Origin: a virus
IMG/VR virus record: IMGVR_UViG_3300032011_000157
Coordinates: 1-21,938 of that record
Direction: 5' to 3' (one strand)
DNA: 21,938 nucleotides
The translations under genes were made by a program, and so were the position numbers. Below, in pieces: positions 12,048 to 19,414 of this stretch (position 1 is the stretch's first letter; the number at the start of each line of letters is the position of its first letter). Below the pieces are notes generated by a model. It saw only the letters and a list, made by a program, of their open reading frames with translations. It was not told the origin of the DNA and searched no databases.

Positions 12048-12962
12048 ATGGCTACTCCAATGCGTAGTACAGACTTCCGATCCGTCGTTGAACCAATTCT
12101 CAACGAAGTATTTGATGGAGTCTATGAACAAAGAGCCGACGAATGGAAAGCAGTTTTCCGTGAGCAACAAGGTATACCGAGAAATTATCATGAAGAACCA
12201 GTTCTTTATGGTTTCGGTGCAGCACCTGAATTGCCTGACGGTATGGCTGTTACTTACCAATCTGGTGGTATCTTATTTGTACAGCGGTATCTATACCATG
12301 TTTATGGCTTAGCATTTGCGCTAACCAAAGTATTGGTAGAAGATGGGGATCATATTAGAATAGGTCAAACTTATGCTAAACATTTAGCACAATCTTTGAT
12401 TGAAACTAAAGAAACCTTAACTGCTAACATCATGAACAGAGCATTCAATGCTGCCTACCCAGGCGGTGATGGTGTTGCTTTAAGTGCTAACAATCATCCG
12501 ATTGTAAATGGTACTTTTAGTAATACCTTAACGAATGCTGCTGCATTGTCTCAAACTTCACTAGAGCAGATGCTTATTCAAATTCGAAATGCTGTTGACA
12601 ATAACGGTAAAAGAATTAGATTAACACCTACTCAGATTGTTACAGGACCAAGTAATGTGTTCCAAGCAGAAACACTACTTAAATCTGTATTGAAAACTGG
12701 GACTGCAGATAACGACATTAATCCTGTTAAATCTATGGGATTACTGGGTGATGGGCAAGCAAATCTTTCAAGAATTACTTCAACCACAGCATGGTGGATC
12801 CAAACAGATGCACCAGAAGGATTAAAACTTCTAATGCGTCGTGGATTAGAGAAATCTATGGAAGGTGACTTTGCAACAGACTCAATGCGTTATAAAGCAA
12901 CCGAAAGATATACTGTAGGATGGACAGACCCAAGAGCGGTCTTCGGAACTCCTGGAGTATAA
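12048..12962 (+). CDS. Major capsid protein (HK97-fold, inferred)
   Basis: This 304-residue protein is the best major capsid candidate. It follows scaffold and decoration-like genes, has the strongest ribosome site in the region (AAAGGAGG), and is followed by a stable hairpin. Sequence features fit an HK97-fold coat: an N-terminal arm (1-45), a long helix spanning about 104-135 (IGQTYAKHLAQSLIETKETL and on to NIMNRAF), then GGDGVALSANNHP (139-151). A further domain includes IRLTPTQIVTGPSNV (190-204) and DINPVKS (223-229). The combination of ILNRAF-like, GGDG-x-x-L-S-x-x-H-P and INP motifs recurs in phage coat proteins. No N-terminal cleavage site is obvious. Its codons are less AT-biased than most genes here, with more C-ending choices, as expected for a highly expressed gene. 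Confidence 0.85.
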   Translation: MATPMRSTDFRSVVEPILNEVFDGVYEQRADEWKAVFREQQGIPRNYHEEPVLYGFGAAPELPDGMAVTYQSGGILFVQRYLYHVYGLAFALTKVLVEDGDHIRIGQTYAKHLAQSLIETKETLTANIMNRAFNAAYPGGDGVALSANNHPIVNGTFSNTLTNAAALSQTSLEQMLIQIRNAVDNNGKRIRLTPTQIVTGPSNVFQAETLLKSVLKTGTADNDINPVKSMGLLGDGQANLSRITSTTAWWIQTDAPEGLKLLMRRGLEKSMEGDFATDSMRYKATERYTVGWTDPRAVFGTPGV

Positions 12963-12971
12963 GACTAAAAC

Positions 12972-13003
12972 AGATTCCTCTCATCTTACGGTGGGAGGAA
13001 TCT
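12972..13003 (+). terminator. Hairpin after the major capsid gene, possible terminator or mRNA stabiliser
   Basis: AGATTCCTCTCA (12972-12983) and TGGGAGGAATCT (12992-13003) pair over 12 bp with a single T-G wobble around an 8-nt loop. It begins 9 nt after the capsid stop. There is no uninterrupted T-run (AAATTAGGGAATTT follows), so partial termination or protection of the capsid mRNA is more likely than strong termination. Confidence 0.6.
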
Positions 13004-13085
13004 AAATTAGGGAATTTAACATACCCTAGACTGACGACATGCAGACAGATATATATTTATTAACTCGCATGTGAGGAGAAATAAA

Positions 13086-13541
13086 ATGGGAACAACAACT
13101 TTTTCAGGACCAGTAAAAGCTGGTACAATAGCTGCTACAACAGGAAGCGATATTGGCACAAATGTTGCTAATGTGGGTTCAGTTTTAATGTCGCAAGCAA
13201 TAATGGTAAACATTACAGGAGCTAGTCAACTTAATCAAAGAGTAGCAATAATACCTGCTAATTCACAAATTGTAGATGTTATTTTAAATGTAACAACAGT
13301 TGGTAATGATAGTGGAGCAGCAACTATTGATGTAGGAACTTCAGCAGATGCAGATGCTTTTTTAGATGGTATCAACACTAAAGCATTAGGAACAACACAC
13401 GGAACTTTAGACACAGAAGCTACTAATGTAGGAACAACTGATTTAGAAGTTCTTGCTGATTTTACAGGTGCTACTGGTGACGGAACAACAGGTGTTGCTT
13501 CTTGTACTGTTCTTTATGCACAAAATAACAACCTATCTTAG
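13086..13541 (+). CDS. Beta-rich putative virion protein (decoration or fibre type)
   Basis: This 151-residue protein is rich in Gly, Thr, Ala and Val with no membrane segment. It begins MGTTTFSGPVKAGTIAAT, a start familiar from marine phage proteins encoded right after the major capsid gene. The centre has RVAIIPANSQIVDVILNVTT (52-71), then alternating beta strands and a T-N-V-G-T-T-D motif. The start at ATG 13086 is preferred because GAGGAG (13073-13078) lies 7 nt before it; the longer reading from GTG 13071 would start within that ribosome site. A decoration or neck role is inferred. The 120-nt gap before it contains the capsid hairpin and no clear promoter. Confidence 0.72.
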   Translation: MGTTTFSGPVKAGTIAATTGSDIGTNVANVGSVLMSQAIMVNITGASQLNQRVAIIPANSQIVDVILNVTTVGNDSGAATIDVGTSADADAFLDGINTKALGTTHGTLDTEATNVGTTDLEVLADFTGATGDGTTGVASCTVLYAQNNNLS

Positions 13542-13550
13542 GAGTTATAA

Positions 13551-13676
13551 ATGGTAAAAACTAAAGCTAAAACTAAAACTAAAGCTAAAGCAGAAGAACC
13601 TAAAACTAAAGTTAAAAAAGTTATAGATAAATATGCTAGAGCAGGTTTTGTGAGAGCTGTCAGAAAGGAGAAATAG
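13551..13676 (+). CDS. 41-residue lysine-rich protein with KTKAK repeats
   Basis: This short gene runs from ATG 13551 to TAG 13674-13676. The product starts MVKTKAKTKTKAKAEEPKTK, continues VKKVIDKYARAGFVRAV, and ends RKEK; nearly 40% of residues are Lys or Arg. GGAG at 13541-13544 lies 6 nt before the start. It fills the gap between its neighbours almost exactly (9 nt before, 2 nt after), and its own end carries the ribosome site AAGGAG for the next gene. I do not recognise the family. The charge pattern, a low-complexity basic arm plus a short amphipathic helix, suggests binding to DNA or to acidic virion proteins. Confidence 0.7.
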   Translation: MVKTKAKTKTKAKAEEPKTKVKKVIDKYARAGFVRAVRKEK

Positions 13677-13678
13677 TT

Positions 13679-14110
13679 ATGACAGATGCAGTAGCAACTC
13701 AAGTTATCATGGATGGCGAAAGATTATTCATTGGTAAATATACTAATCTCTCTGACGGTACTGGCGAAAGTAAAGTTACAAAAATTGATGTATCAGGACT
13801 AGCAAGAAGTGATGACAACTTTCCTTGTAATGGTATCAAAATTAATAAAATTTGGTGTCAAACTTCAGGAATGGCTGTAGACCTTTATTGGGTAGGAGAC
13901 CCTACTCCAGCAAATGATGCTTTAATAGTAACTTTACCAGAAGATCAACTTTATGATGTACCTTATGATACTTTTGGAGGACTAACTTATAATGCAACAG
14001 GAACAGCAAATGCTGCTGGAGATGTAGCTATAAGTACCAGAGGAGCAACAGCAGGAGATGGTTATACTTTAATAATAGAAGGTATAAAAACTTATGGAGT
14101 AATAGCATAA
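13679..14110 (+). CDS. Beta-rich putative virion protein
   Basis: This 143-residue protein opens MTDAVATQVIMDGERLFIGK and contains YTNLSDGTGESKVTKIDVS (21-39), then GIKINKIWCQTSGMAVDLYW (52-71). This order (DGER, T-N-x-S-D-G-T-G-E-S, V-x-K-I-D-V-S, S-G-M-x-V-x-L-Y-W) is a pattern I associate with uncharacterised virion proteins of marine phages. The strands alternate regularly, suggesting a beta-sandwich. No catalytic motif is seen. AAGGAG at 13665-13670 is 8 nt upstream. Its stop overlaps the next start (TAATG). Possibly a neck, tail or decoration component. Confidence 0.72.
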   Translation: MTDAVATQVIMDGERLFIGKYTNLSDGTGESKVTKIDVSGLARSDDNFPCNGIKINKIWCQTSGMAVDLYWVGDPTPANDALIVTLPEDQLYDVPYDTFGGLTYNATGTANAAGDVAISTRGATAGDGYTLIIEGIKTYGVIA

Positions 14111-14928
14111 TGACAATAAAATATGTAAAAGATTTTGAATTTCCAAGCGACGCAGGATATACAAAATCATCTGCACCTCGTAAAATGAACAGAGGTGGTA
14201 GAACCAAAGCTCTTAAAAATATAAGAGACGAAGAAGCACGAGTAATTGGTGTACAAGACGATGCAGCAGATGAATTAAGAAGAGTAAAAACTAGAAGATC
14301 TAACGATGCTCAAGAAAGAAGAGATAAAAAGCAACAACTAGCGAGAGTAGGTTCTCGTAAAAGAAATGCTACAGATGAACTAGGAAGACTTCGTGATGAA
14401 GCTGAGTATGAAATCAAAAGAGGTGCTATGGGTGCTAAAAAAGGTGGTGGTAAAGATGACTGGATTAAAGGTGCAGTTAAAAAACCAGGAGCACTTAGAG
14501 AGTATATGGATGTTAAAGAAGGACAAAACATTCCCAAAAATAAAATTAAAAGAGTTGCTGATGGTAAATCAGCTACCCCTGGTGGACCTAAACCATCGGG
14601 TAAAACACAAAAAAGAGCAAAACTTGCAGAAACTTTTGCAGGTATGAAAAAAGCAACAGGAGGATCAACTACTATGAAAAAAGCAAAAGGTTATGCTAAA
14701 GGCGGTCAAGGTTATAATGATAAACTTGATGAATCATTAGGAATGAGAGACGGCAAAGAGTCTACCAAGAAACAATCTTTTAAAGATAGAAGAGATGAAA
14801 GCGCAGGTATGGAGAAATCTCTGGGTCGCAGAAAGTATGCATCAGTAGACACTATGGATAAAGGTAATAGAGATGATGCTTTAGCTGGTTTCAAAAAGAT
14901 GGGAACTATGAAAAACTCCTGGTCATAA
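14110..14928 (+). CDS. Basic low-complexity phage protein with KKPGALR and LDESLGMR motifs
   Basis: This 272-residue protein is very rich in Lys, Arg and Asp. Residues 34-105 form a charged helical segment. Three recognisable modules follow: WIKGAVKKPGALREYMDVKE (118-137), the repeat-like KKAKGYAKGG (190-199), and a C-terminal stretch KLDESLGMRDGKEST (205-219), KDRRDESAGMEKSLGRR (225-241) and ASVDTMDKGN (244-253). Similar modules, in various combinations, occur in virion-module proteins of marine phages; the function is unknown to me. It shares the GYAKGG word with the small gene at 8747. An internal or DNA-associated virion protein is plausible. The stop lies inside a 12-bp palindrome (14923-14934). 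Confidence 0.75.
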   Translation: MTIKYVKDFEFPSDAGYTKSSAPRKMNRGGRTKALKNIRDEEARVIGVQDDAADELRRVKTRRSNDAQERRDKKQQLARVGSRKRNATDELGRLRDEAEYEIKRGAMGAKKGGGKDDWIKGAVKKPGALREYMDVKEGQNIPKNKIKRVADGKSATPGGPKPSGKTQKRAKLAETFAGMKKATGGSTTMKKAKGYAKGGQGYNDKLDESLGMRDGKESTKKQSFKDRRDESAGMEKSLGRRKYASVDTMDKGNRDDALAGFKKMGTMKNSWS

Positions 14929-14994
14929 TTATGAATTAACAAAAGGGTCTGCTGTATCAGTCTGACCATTATAAGTATAAATGGATAAAATGAT

Positions 14995-16005
14995 ATGGCA
15001 TATTCTAATAATATAAGTATTAAAACTTTTAATGCTTTAAAAGTAGTAGATCATGCTTTTAGAAGATGTAAATTACCTGCTCAAGCAATTACTGCAGAAA
15101 TGCAAGATTATGCTTTAGATAGCTTAGCTTTCTTTTTAGATGAACTAGCTAATATTAAAACACCGAGCTGGTGTGTTGAAAAACAAATACTTCCTTTTTA
15201 TGAAAATAATCAAATCGTAACTTTACCTGCTGGAACAGTAGATGTATTAAATCTTAATCTTAATATTTTACAAGAACTAAGTGGTGCAGTTACTTCTACT
15301 AATACTTTATATCAAGTTAATTTTACTTCAGCTACGGTAGTTAATGAAGTAGGAATAAAATGGTCTAATACAGCTATTCCTGTAACTATTCAAACTAGTC
15401 CTGATAATGTAACTTGGACTACTGTAGCTATTTTTGATGGTAAAAATATCGCTACTAATAACACAGCAGTAGCAGGTGATATAACTTGGATTGAAATAAC
15501 AGGAGCTTTAGCTAAACAATATTTTAAAATTATTCCTACTGATGGTGTTTCTACAATATCTTATACCTCTATAACCTTAGGTAATATGCCTCAAGCTATT
15601 CCTATGGGAATATTAAGTAGAGATAATTATGTTAATCAAAGTAACTTAGTATTTGCTGGAAGACCGACTAGTTTTTATTATCAAAGGAATATTCCTCAGC
15701 CTGTAGTTAATCTTTGGCCAGCACCTAATGCTGCTGCAGAAAAATATCAATTAGTGTTATGGCGACATAGACAAATAATGGACACAGATAATTTACAGCA
15801 AGAAATTGAAATACCCAACAGGTGGTTAGAAGCTATTATAAATGGCTTAGCTGCTAGAGTATGTGCTGAAACACCTACTGCTCCAGGAGAATTAATACCT
15901 CAATTAGAATTAAGAGCTACTCAAAGTATTCAACGAGCCTGGGATGGTGATAATGATGGTTCACCTATTGAAATTAACCCAGGAATAGGAGTTTATACAG
16001 CATGA
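14995..16005 (+). CDS. Head-tail adaptor, P22 gp4-like, with inserted beta domain
   Basis: This 336-residue protein looks like a head-completion adaptor that docks under the portal. The N-terminal part has paired helices of the gp4 type: HAFRRCKLPAQAITAEMQDYA (20-40) leads to DELANIKTPSWCVEKQILPF (49-68), then a beta segment VTLPAGTVDVLNL (75-87). The C-terminal part has GRPTSFYYQRNIPQPVVNLW (222-241), then WRHRQIMD (256-263) and IPNRWLEAIINGLAARV (273-289). Between them, residues about 97-195 form an extra beta-rich domain reminiscent of a discoidin or carbohydrate-binding fold (EVGIKWSN, TIQTSPDNVTWTTV, YFKIIPTDG). The adaptor call is from pattern and position; the inserted domain is an inference. 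It ends in an ATGA overlap with the next gene. Confidence 0.75.
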   Translation: MAYSNNISIKTFNALKVVDHAFRRCKLPAQAITAEMQDYALDSLAFFLDELANIKTPSWCVEKQILPFYENNQIVTLPAGTVDVLNLNLNILQELSGAVTSTNTLYQVNFTSATVVNEVGIKWSNTAIPVTIQTSPDNVTWTTVAIFDGKNIATNNTAVAGDITWIEITGALAKQYFKIIPTDGVSTISYTSITLGNMPQAIPMGILSRDNYVNQSNLVFAGRPTSFYYQRNIPQPVVNLWPAPNAAAEKYQLVLWRHRQIMDTDNLQQEIEIPNRWLEAIINGLAARVCAETPTAPGELIPQLELRATQSIQRAWDGDNDGSPIEINPGIGVYTA

Positions 16006-16307
16006 GTATTTATTTAAATCCTGAAGGTCAACCAACATTTGGAATAGGAATATGTGGAAGATGTTCTAAAAAATTCTTTTTAGCAGATTTAGAACCTGAT
16101 CCTAATTTTCCAGGATTAATGGTATGTAAAGAAGATAAAGATGAATATGATCCATATTTATTACCTCCTAGAAGACCTGATCAAATTGTTTTACCATTTA
16201 ATCGTCCTGATACTAATATTGACACCCATCCTGCTGGAGTTATTCAAGAGGATGGAGACGGCTTTGTTATTCAAGAAGATGGCGATAAATATCTGGAGAT
16301 GGAATAA
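16002..16307 (+). CDS. Small neck-module protein with zinc-ribbon-like Cys motif
   Basis: This 101-residue protein has CGRC at 18-21 and C42 in LMVCKED, with DPNFPGL (33-39) between them. Then LLPPRRPDQIVLPFNRPDT (53-71) follows. Phage relatives I recall carry C-x-x-C ... C-x-x-C, and here the fourth position is D45, so a zinc site would be Cys3-Asp or lost. The tail has a duplicated unit VIQEDGD(G/K)(F/Y) at about 79-97. Position directly after the adaptor gene and before the fibre genes suggests a neck or tail-attachment role. It overlaps the previous gene by 4 bp and the next by 1 bp. Confidence 0.75.
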   Translation: MSIYLNPEGQPTFGIGICGRCSKKFFLADLEPDPNFPGLMVCKEDKDEYDPYLLPPRRPDQIVLPFNRPDTNIDTHPAGVIQEDGDGFVIQEDGDKYLEME

Positions 16308-17875
16308 TGTCTGATGTCCCAAGTAATTTAATACCGAGTAGAGTTACTCAATTACCTACTGCACCTACAGCATCTGCTGATGGTTTACTTTTATTCACTT
16401 TTGAAGGAGTTAGTTATCAAATTCGTGCAGGAGATCTTTTACAAGTTTCTGGAGTTCCTACTACTAGACAAGTTATAGCAGGAACAGGAATGACTGGAGG
16501 AGGACCTTTAAGTACTGATGTAACTTTAAGTATAGCTAATGGCGGAGTAGGAACTACTCAACTTGCCAGCTCAGGAGCTACACCAGGAACATATGGCGAT
16601 GCTACAACAATACCTGTTGTAACTGTAGATTCTACAGGAAGAGTAACAGCTGTAACAGAAATATCAGCTAGTTCAAGCGGTAGTGTTCCTGATACACGAC
16701 AAGTAATAGCAGGAGCAGGTTTAGAAGGAGGAGGTAGCTTAAGTTCTGATGTAACTTTAACTGCTGATTTTGAAGATGATGTACCTTTAACAGGTACAAC
16801 AGGAGGTAATTCAGGAACAAATGTTGAATTATCAAGAGGAGATCATAGACATCCTCCTGTAGATCTTGGAAATGCAGATCAAATAGATGGTTTATTACCT
16901 ATTGATCAAGGAGGTACAGGTAAAAGTAACACCTCAACTCCTGGCGGTATAGCTTATGGCGGAGGTTCTGATATAGGTTTAGGTCCTGCAGGTTTATCAG
17001 GTCAAGTTCTTATATCAGGAGGTACTGGTGCTCCGACTTGGGGATCAGCCTTAATTCAAACAGATCAGGCTGCCAATTTATTATATGGCGGTCCTGCATC
17101 AGGTCCTGCTGCACCAACAGCATTTAGAAATTTAGTCAATGCCGATTTACCTGCTTCAGGAGCATCTGCAGGATCTTACGGTTCAGCAACAGCTATACCT
17201 GTTTTAACCATTAATGCTAAGGGTGTTATAACAGCTATTTCTACTACTAGCTTTCAAAGTGGTTTAACTTTTCAAGGAACTTGGAATGCTTCTACAAATA
17301 CTCCTACTTTGGCTTCAGGAGTTGGTGTTTCTGGTTATTATTATATAGTAAGTGTTGCAGGTACTACTAATCTTGACGGTATAACTGATTGGCAAGTAGG
17401 TGATTGGGCTGTTTATAACGGAACAGCTTGGCAAAAACTTGATCAAAGTAACACAGTAACTTCAGTTAATGGGCAAACTGGAGCAGTAGTTTTAACTACC
17501 ATTGCTAATTTAGCAGGAGGAGCAGCAAATCAAATACCTTACCAAACTGCAGCAGATACTACTGCATTTACACCAGCTCCAAGTTCTGCTAATAGTTATT
17601 TAAAATGGGATGGTTCAGCATATGTTTGGGTAACTGCTACTTCTGCAGGTGTAACAGCAGTTAGTGGTGGCTCAACAGGTTTAACACCTAACACTTTAAC
17701 TACAGGTGATGTAACTTTAGCAGGTACATTAATTCCAGCAAATGGAGGAACAGGATTAACTTCTCCTGGCACTTCTGGTAATGTATTAACAAGTAATGGT
17801 TCTGCATGGGTATCCCAAGCAGGTAGTGGAGTAACAACTGATGATGTTATTGCTTTAGCAATAGCTTTAGGATAA
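16307..17875 (+). CDS. Modular tail fibre protein
   Basis: This 522-residue protein is rich in Gly, Ser, Thr and Ala and made of repeated units. The N-terminal part (1-50) is a likely attachment region. TRQVIAGTG...GGG(P/S)LS(T/S)DVTL occurs twice (53-74, 130-151). A (G/A)-(T/S)-YG-x-AT-x-IPV-(V/L)T unit occurs twice (93-108, 288-303). SRGDHRHPP (176-184) contains the HxH motif seen in trimeric fibre proteins. A domain at about 320-395 has GTWNASTNTPTLASGVGVSG (324-343) and SVNGQTGAVVL (386-396). GGTG motifs occur at 202-205 and 480-483. Such proteins form trimeric fibres that bind host receptors. The C-terminus (TTDDVIALAIALG) is short and has no chaperone domain. Confidence 0.85.
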   Translation: MSDVPSNLIPSRVTQLPTAPTASADGLLLFTFEGVSYQIRAGDLLQVSGVPTTRQVIAGTGMTGGGPLSTDVTLSIANGGVGTTQLASSGATPGTYGDATTIPVVTVDSTGRVTAVTEISASSSGSVPDTRQVIAGAGLEGGGSLSSDVTLTADFEDDVPLTGTTGGNSGTNVELSRGDHRHPPVDLGNADQIDGLLPIDQGGTGKSNTSTPGGIAYGGGSDIGLGPAGLSGQVLISGGTGAPTWGSALIQTDQAANLLYGGPASGPAAPTAFRNLVNADLPASGASAGSYGSATAIPVLTINAKGVITAISTTSFQSGLTFQGTWNASTNTPTLASGVGVSGYYYIVSVAGTTNLDGITDWQVGDWAVYNGTAWQKLDQSNTVTSVNGQTGAVVLTTIANLAGGAANQIPYQTAADTTAFTPAPSSANSYLKWDGSAYVWVTATSAGVTAVSGGSTGLTPNTLTTGDVTLAGTLIPANGGTGLTSPGTSGNVLTSNGSAWVSQAGSGVTTDDVIALAIALG

Positions 17876-17884
17876 GGAGATAAA

Positions 17885-18217
17885 ATGGCAAATGCTTTTT
17901 TAAATAAAATGTCAAGAGACATAGGAACAGCTCTGACTGTCGTAGGCGGTTATACAGTAGGTGCTTCTACAGAAACTACAGTTATAGGTTTAACAGTAGC
18001 CAATACCACTGCATCTACTGTAAATATAGATGTAACATTAAATGATGGAGCAAATGACACATATGTTGTTAAAGACGCACCTATTCCAACAGGAGGAGCA
18101 TTAGTTCCTATTGGAGGAAATCAAAAAATTGTTTTAAACACAGGGGATTCAATAAAAGTTAATTCAGATACAGCAAGTTCAGTAGATGCGATCCTCTCAA
18201 TATTGGAGATAACATAA
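17885..18217 (+). CDS. Small beta-sandwich-like virion protein
   Basis: This 110-residue protein begins MANAFLNKMSRDIGTALTVV and contains TTVIGLTVANTTASTVNIDV (31-50), DAPIPTGGALVPIGGNQKIV (64-83), then LNTGDSIKV and a final SSVDAILSILE. This is a common type of small phage protein with one beta-sandwich domain, located among tail or neck genes. No enzyme motif is present. A ribosome site (AAGGAG) precedes the start, 9 nt after the fibre stop. Its stop overlaps the next start. Tail-fibre accessory or decoration function is inferred. Confidence 0.72.
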   Translation: MANAFLNKMSRDIGTALTVVGGYTVGASTETTVIGLTVANTTASTVNIDVTLNDGANDTYVVKDAPIPTGGALVPIGGNQKIVLNTGDSIKVNSDTASSVDAILSILEIT

Positions 18218-18498
18218 TGGCAAATCCGTATATAGGTAATGCACCTACAGCAAGACCACTAACTTCATCAGATATAGCAGATGGTTCAATTACGACACCA
18301 AAACTAGCAACTGATGCTGTAACAACTGTTAAAATAAACAACGGAGCAGTTACTACCGCTAAATTAGATTCAACAATCGCTCCTGCTATAGTTGGCGGTA
18401 CAGTAGATAATGCACCTATTGGAGCAACAACAGCTACTACAGGTAAATTTACTACTGTAACAGCTACAACAGGAATATCAGGAGGGACATTTTCATGA
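18217..18498 (+). CDS. Short fibre-like protein
   Basis: This 93-residue protein starts MANPYIGNAPTARPLTSSDI, a typical start of phage tail fibres, then ADGSITTPKLATDAVTTVKI (22-41) and NGAVTTAKLD. It ends in a unit resembling the shafts of tail fibres (NAPIGATTATTGKFTTVTAT at 65-84). It lacks a receptor-binding head domain, so it is either a free-standing shaft or coupling protein or the remnant of a longer fibre. The next gene, a fibre, starts after 33 nt in a different frame. GGAG at 18204-18207 supports the start. Confidence 0.68.
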   Translation: MANPYIGNAPTARPLTSSDIADGSITTPKLATDAVTTVKINNGAVTTAKLDSTIAPAIVGGTVDNAPIGATTATTGKFTTVTATTGISGGTFS

Positions 18499-18531
18499 TC
18501 ACTTATTACTTTTTTATAAACGGAGAACAAC

Positions 18532-19404
18532 ATGGCTGAAACAGGGTATACCCCAATACAACTTTATAGGAGTTCAACCGCAGCAGCTACACCAAGCGCA
18601 TCTGACTTAGCTGATGGGGAACTCGCTATTAATACCAATGATGGTAAATTATTTTTTAAAAATTCAGGTGGCGCAGTAACTGAAATTGCTTCTACTGGAG
18701 GTAATACAGGAACAGTAAGTTCTGTAGCTTTTTCTACAGGAAGTACAGGATTAAGTGTATCAGGTAGTCCTATTACTACCACTGGAACTATCACATTAGC
18801 AGGAACTTTAGCTATAGCAAATGGTGGAACAGGTTCTACAAGCACTACTTATTGTAATCTTACAAGTAATGTTACAGGAACTTTACCTGCTGCCAATGGC
18901 GGTACAGGTTTAACTTCTTTTACTGCAGGAACTGATTATGTAGCACCAGGAACAGCCACAACTTTTACAGCTAAACAAACTTTAGCTGGTTCTACTAGTT
19001 CTCTTTCAGCTGTAGTTAAAAATATGGCTGAAGTAACCACAGTATCAGCAACTGCTGCTACAGGAACAATTAATTTTGATACTTCTACTCAATCAGTGCT
19101 TTATTATACTACTAATGCTTCTGGTAACTTTACAGTAAATTTTAGATGTTCTAGCGGAACCTCTTTAGATACTGCGATGTCTACAGGCGAAACTTTAACT
19201 TGTGCATTTATGGTTACCAATGGAGGAACAGCTTATTACAATAGTGCTATCACAGTAGATGGAGTATCTGTAACTCCTAAATATCAATTCGGTACAGCTT
19301 GGAGTTCAGGTAATACTAATTCTATTGATATTTATTCTTACACTATAGTTAAAACTGGCTCAGCAGCATTTACTGTATTTACAAGTCAGTCTAAATTCGC
19401 ATAA
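18532..19404 (+). CDS. Tail fibre protein with GGTG repeats and beta-rich C-terminal domain
   Basis: This 290-residue protein has an N-terminal segment typical of fibres that attach to tails: QLYRSSTAAATPSASDLADG (9-28) then ELAINTNDGKLFFKNSGG (29-46). The shaft contains LAIANGGTGSTS and LPAANGGTGLTSF, matching LIPANGGTGLTS of the fibre at 16307. The C-terminal domain (about 165-290) has NFTVNFRCSS, STGETLTC, then NSIDIYSYTIVKTG and FTVFTSQSKFA. This C-terminal pattern recurs in marine phage fibres and is likely the receptor-contact or trimerisation domain. A good ribosome site (CGGAG) is present. Known function is by family resemblance only. Confidence 0.82.
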   Translation: MAETGYTPIQLYRSSTAAATPSASDLADGELAINTNDGKLFFKNSGGAVTEIASTGGNTGTVSSVAFSTGSTGLSVSGSPITTTGTITLAGTLAIANGGTGSTSTTYCNLTSNVTGTLPAANGGTGLTSFTAGTDYVAPGTATTFTAKQTLAGSTSSLSAVVKNMAEVTTVSATAATGTINFDTSTQSVLYYTTNASGNFTVNFRCSSGTSLDTAMSTGETLTCAFMVTNGGTAYYNSAITVDGVSVTPKYQFGTAWSSGNTNSIDIYSYTIVKTGSAAFTVFTSQSKFA

Positions 19405-19414
19405 GGAGAAAAAC

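Noticed and set aside
11775-12260. 161-residue frame on the minus strand
   Set aside because: It overlaps the decoration-like and capsid genes, both well supported, and has no recognisable domain; it is a shadow frame.
12963-13085. Possible promoter between the capsid gene and the gene at 13086
   Set aside because: CTGACG and TATATT-like words exist but spacing and sequence fit poorly, and the duplicated promoter blocks are absent.
14923-14934. 12-bp palindrome TCATAATTATGA at the stop of the 272-aa protein
   Set aside because: It is entirely AT-rich in its centre and short; a binding site cannot be claimed without a second copy. A weak hairpin at 14946-14967 nearby is also too small to support.
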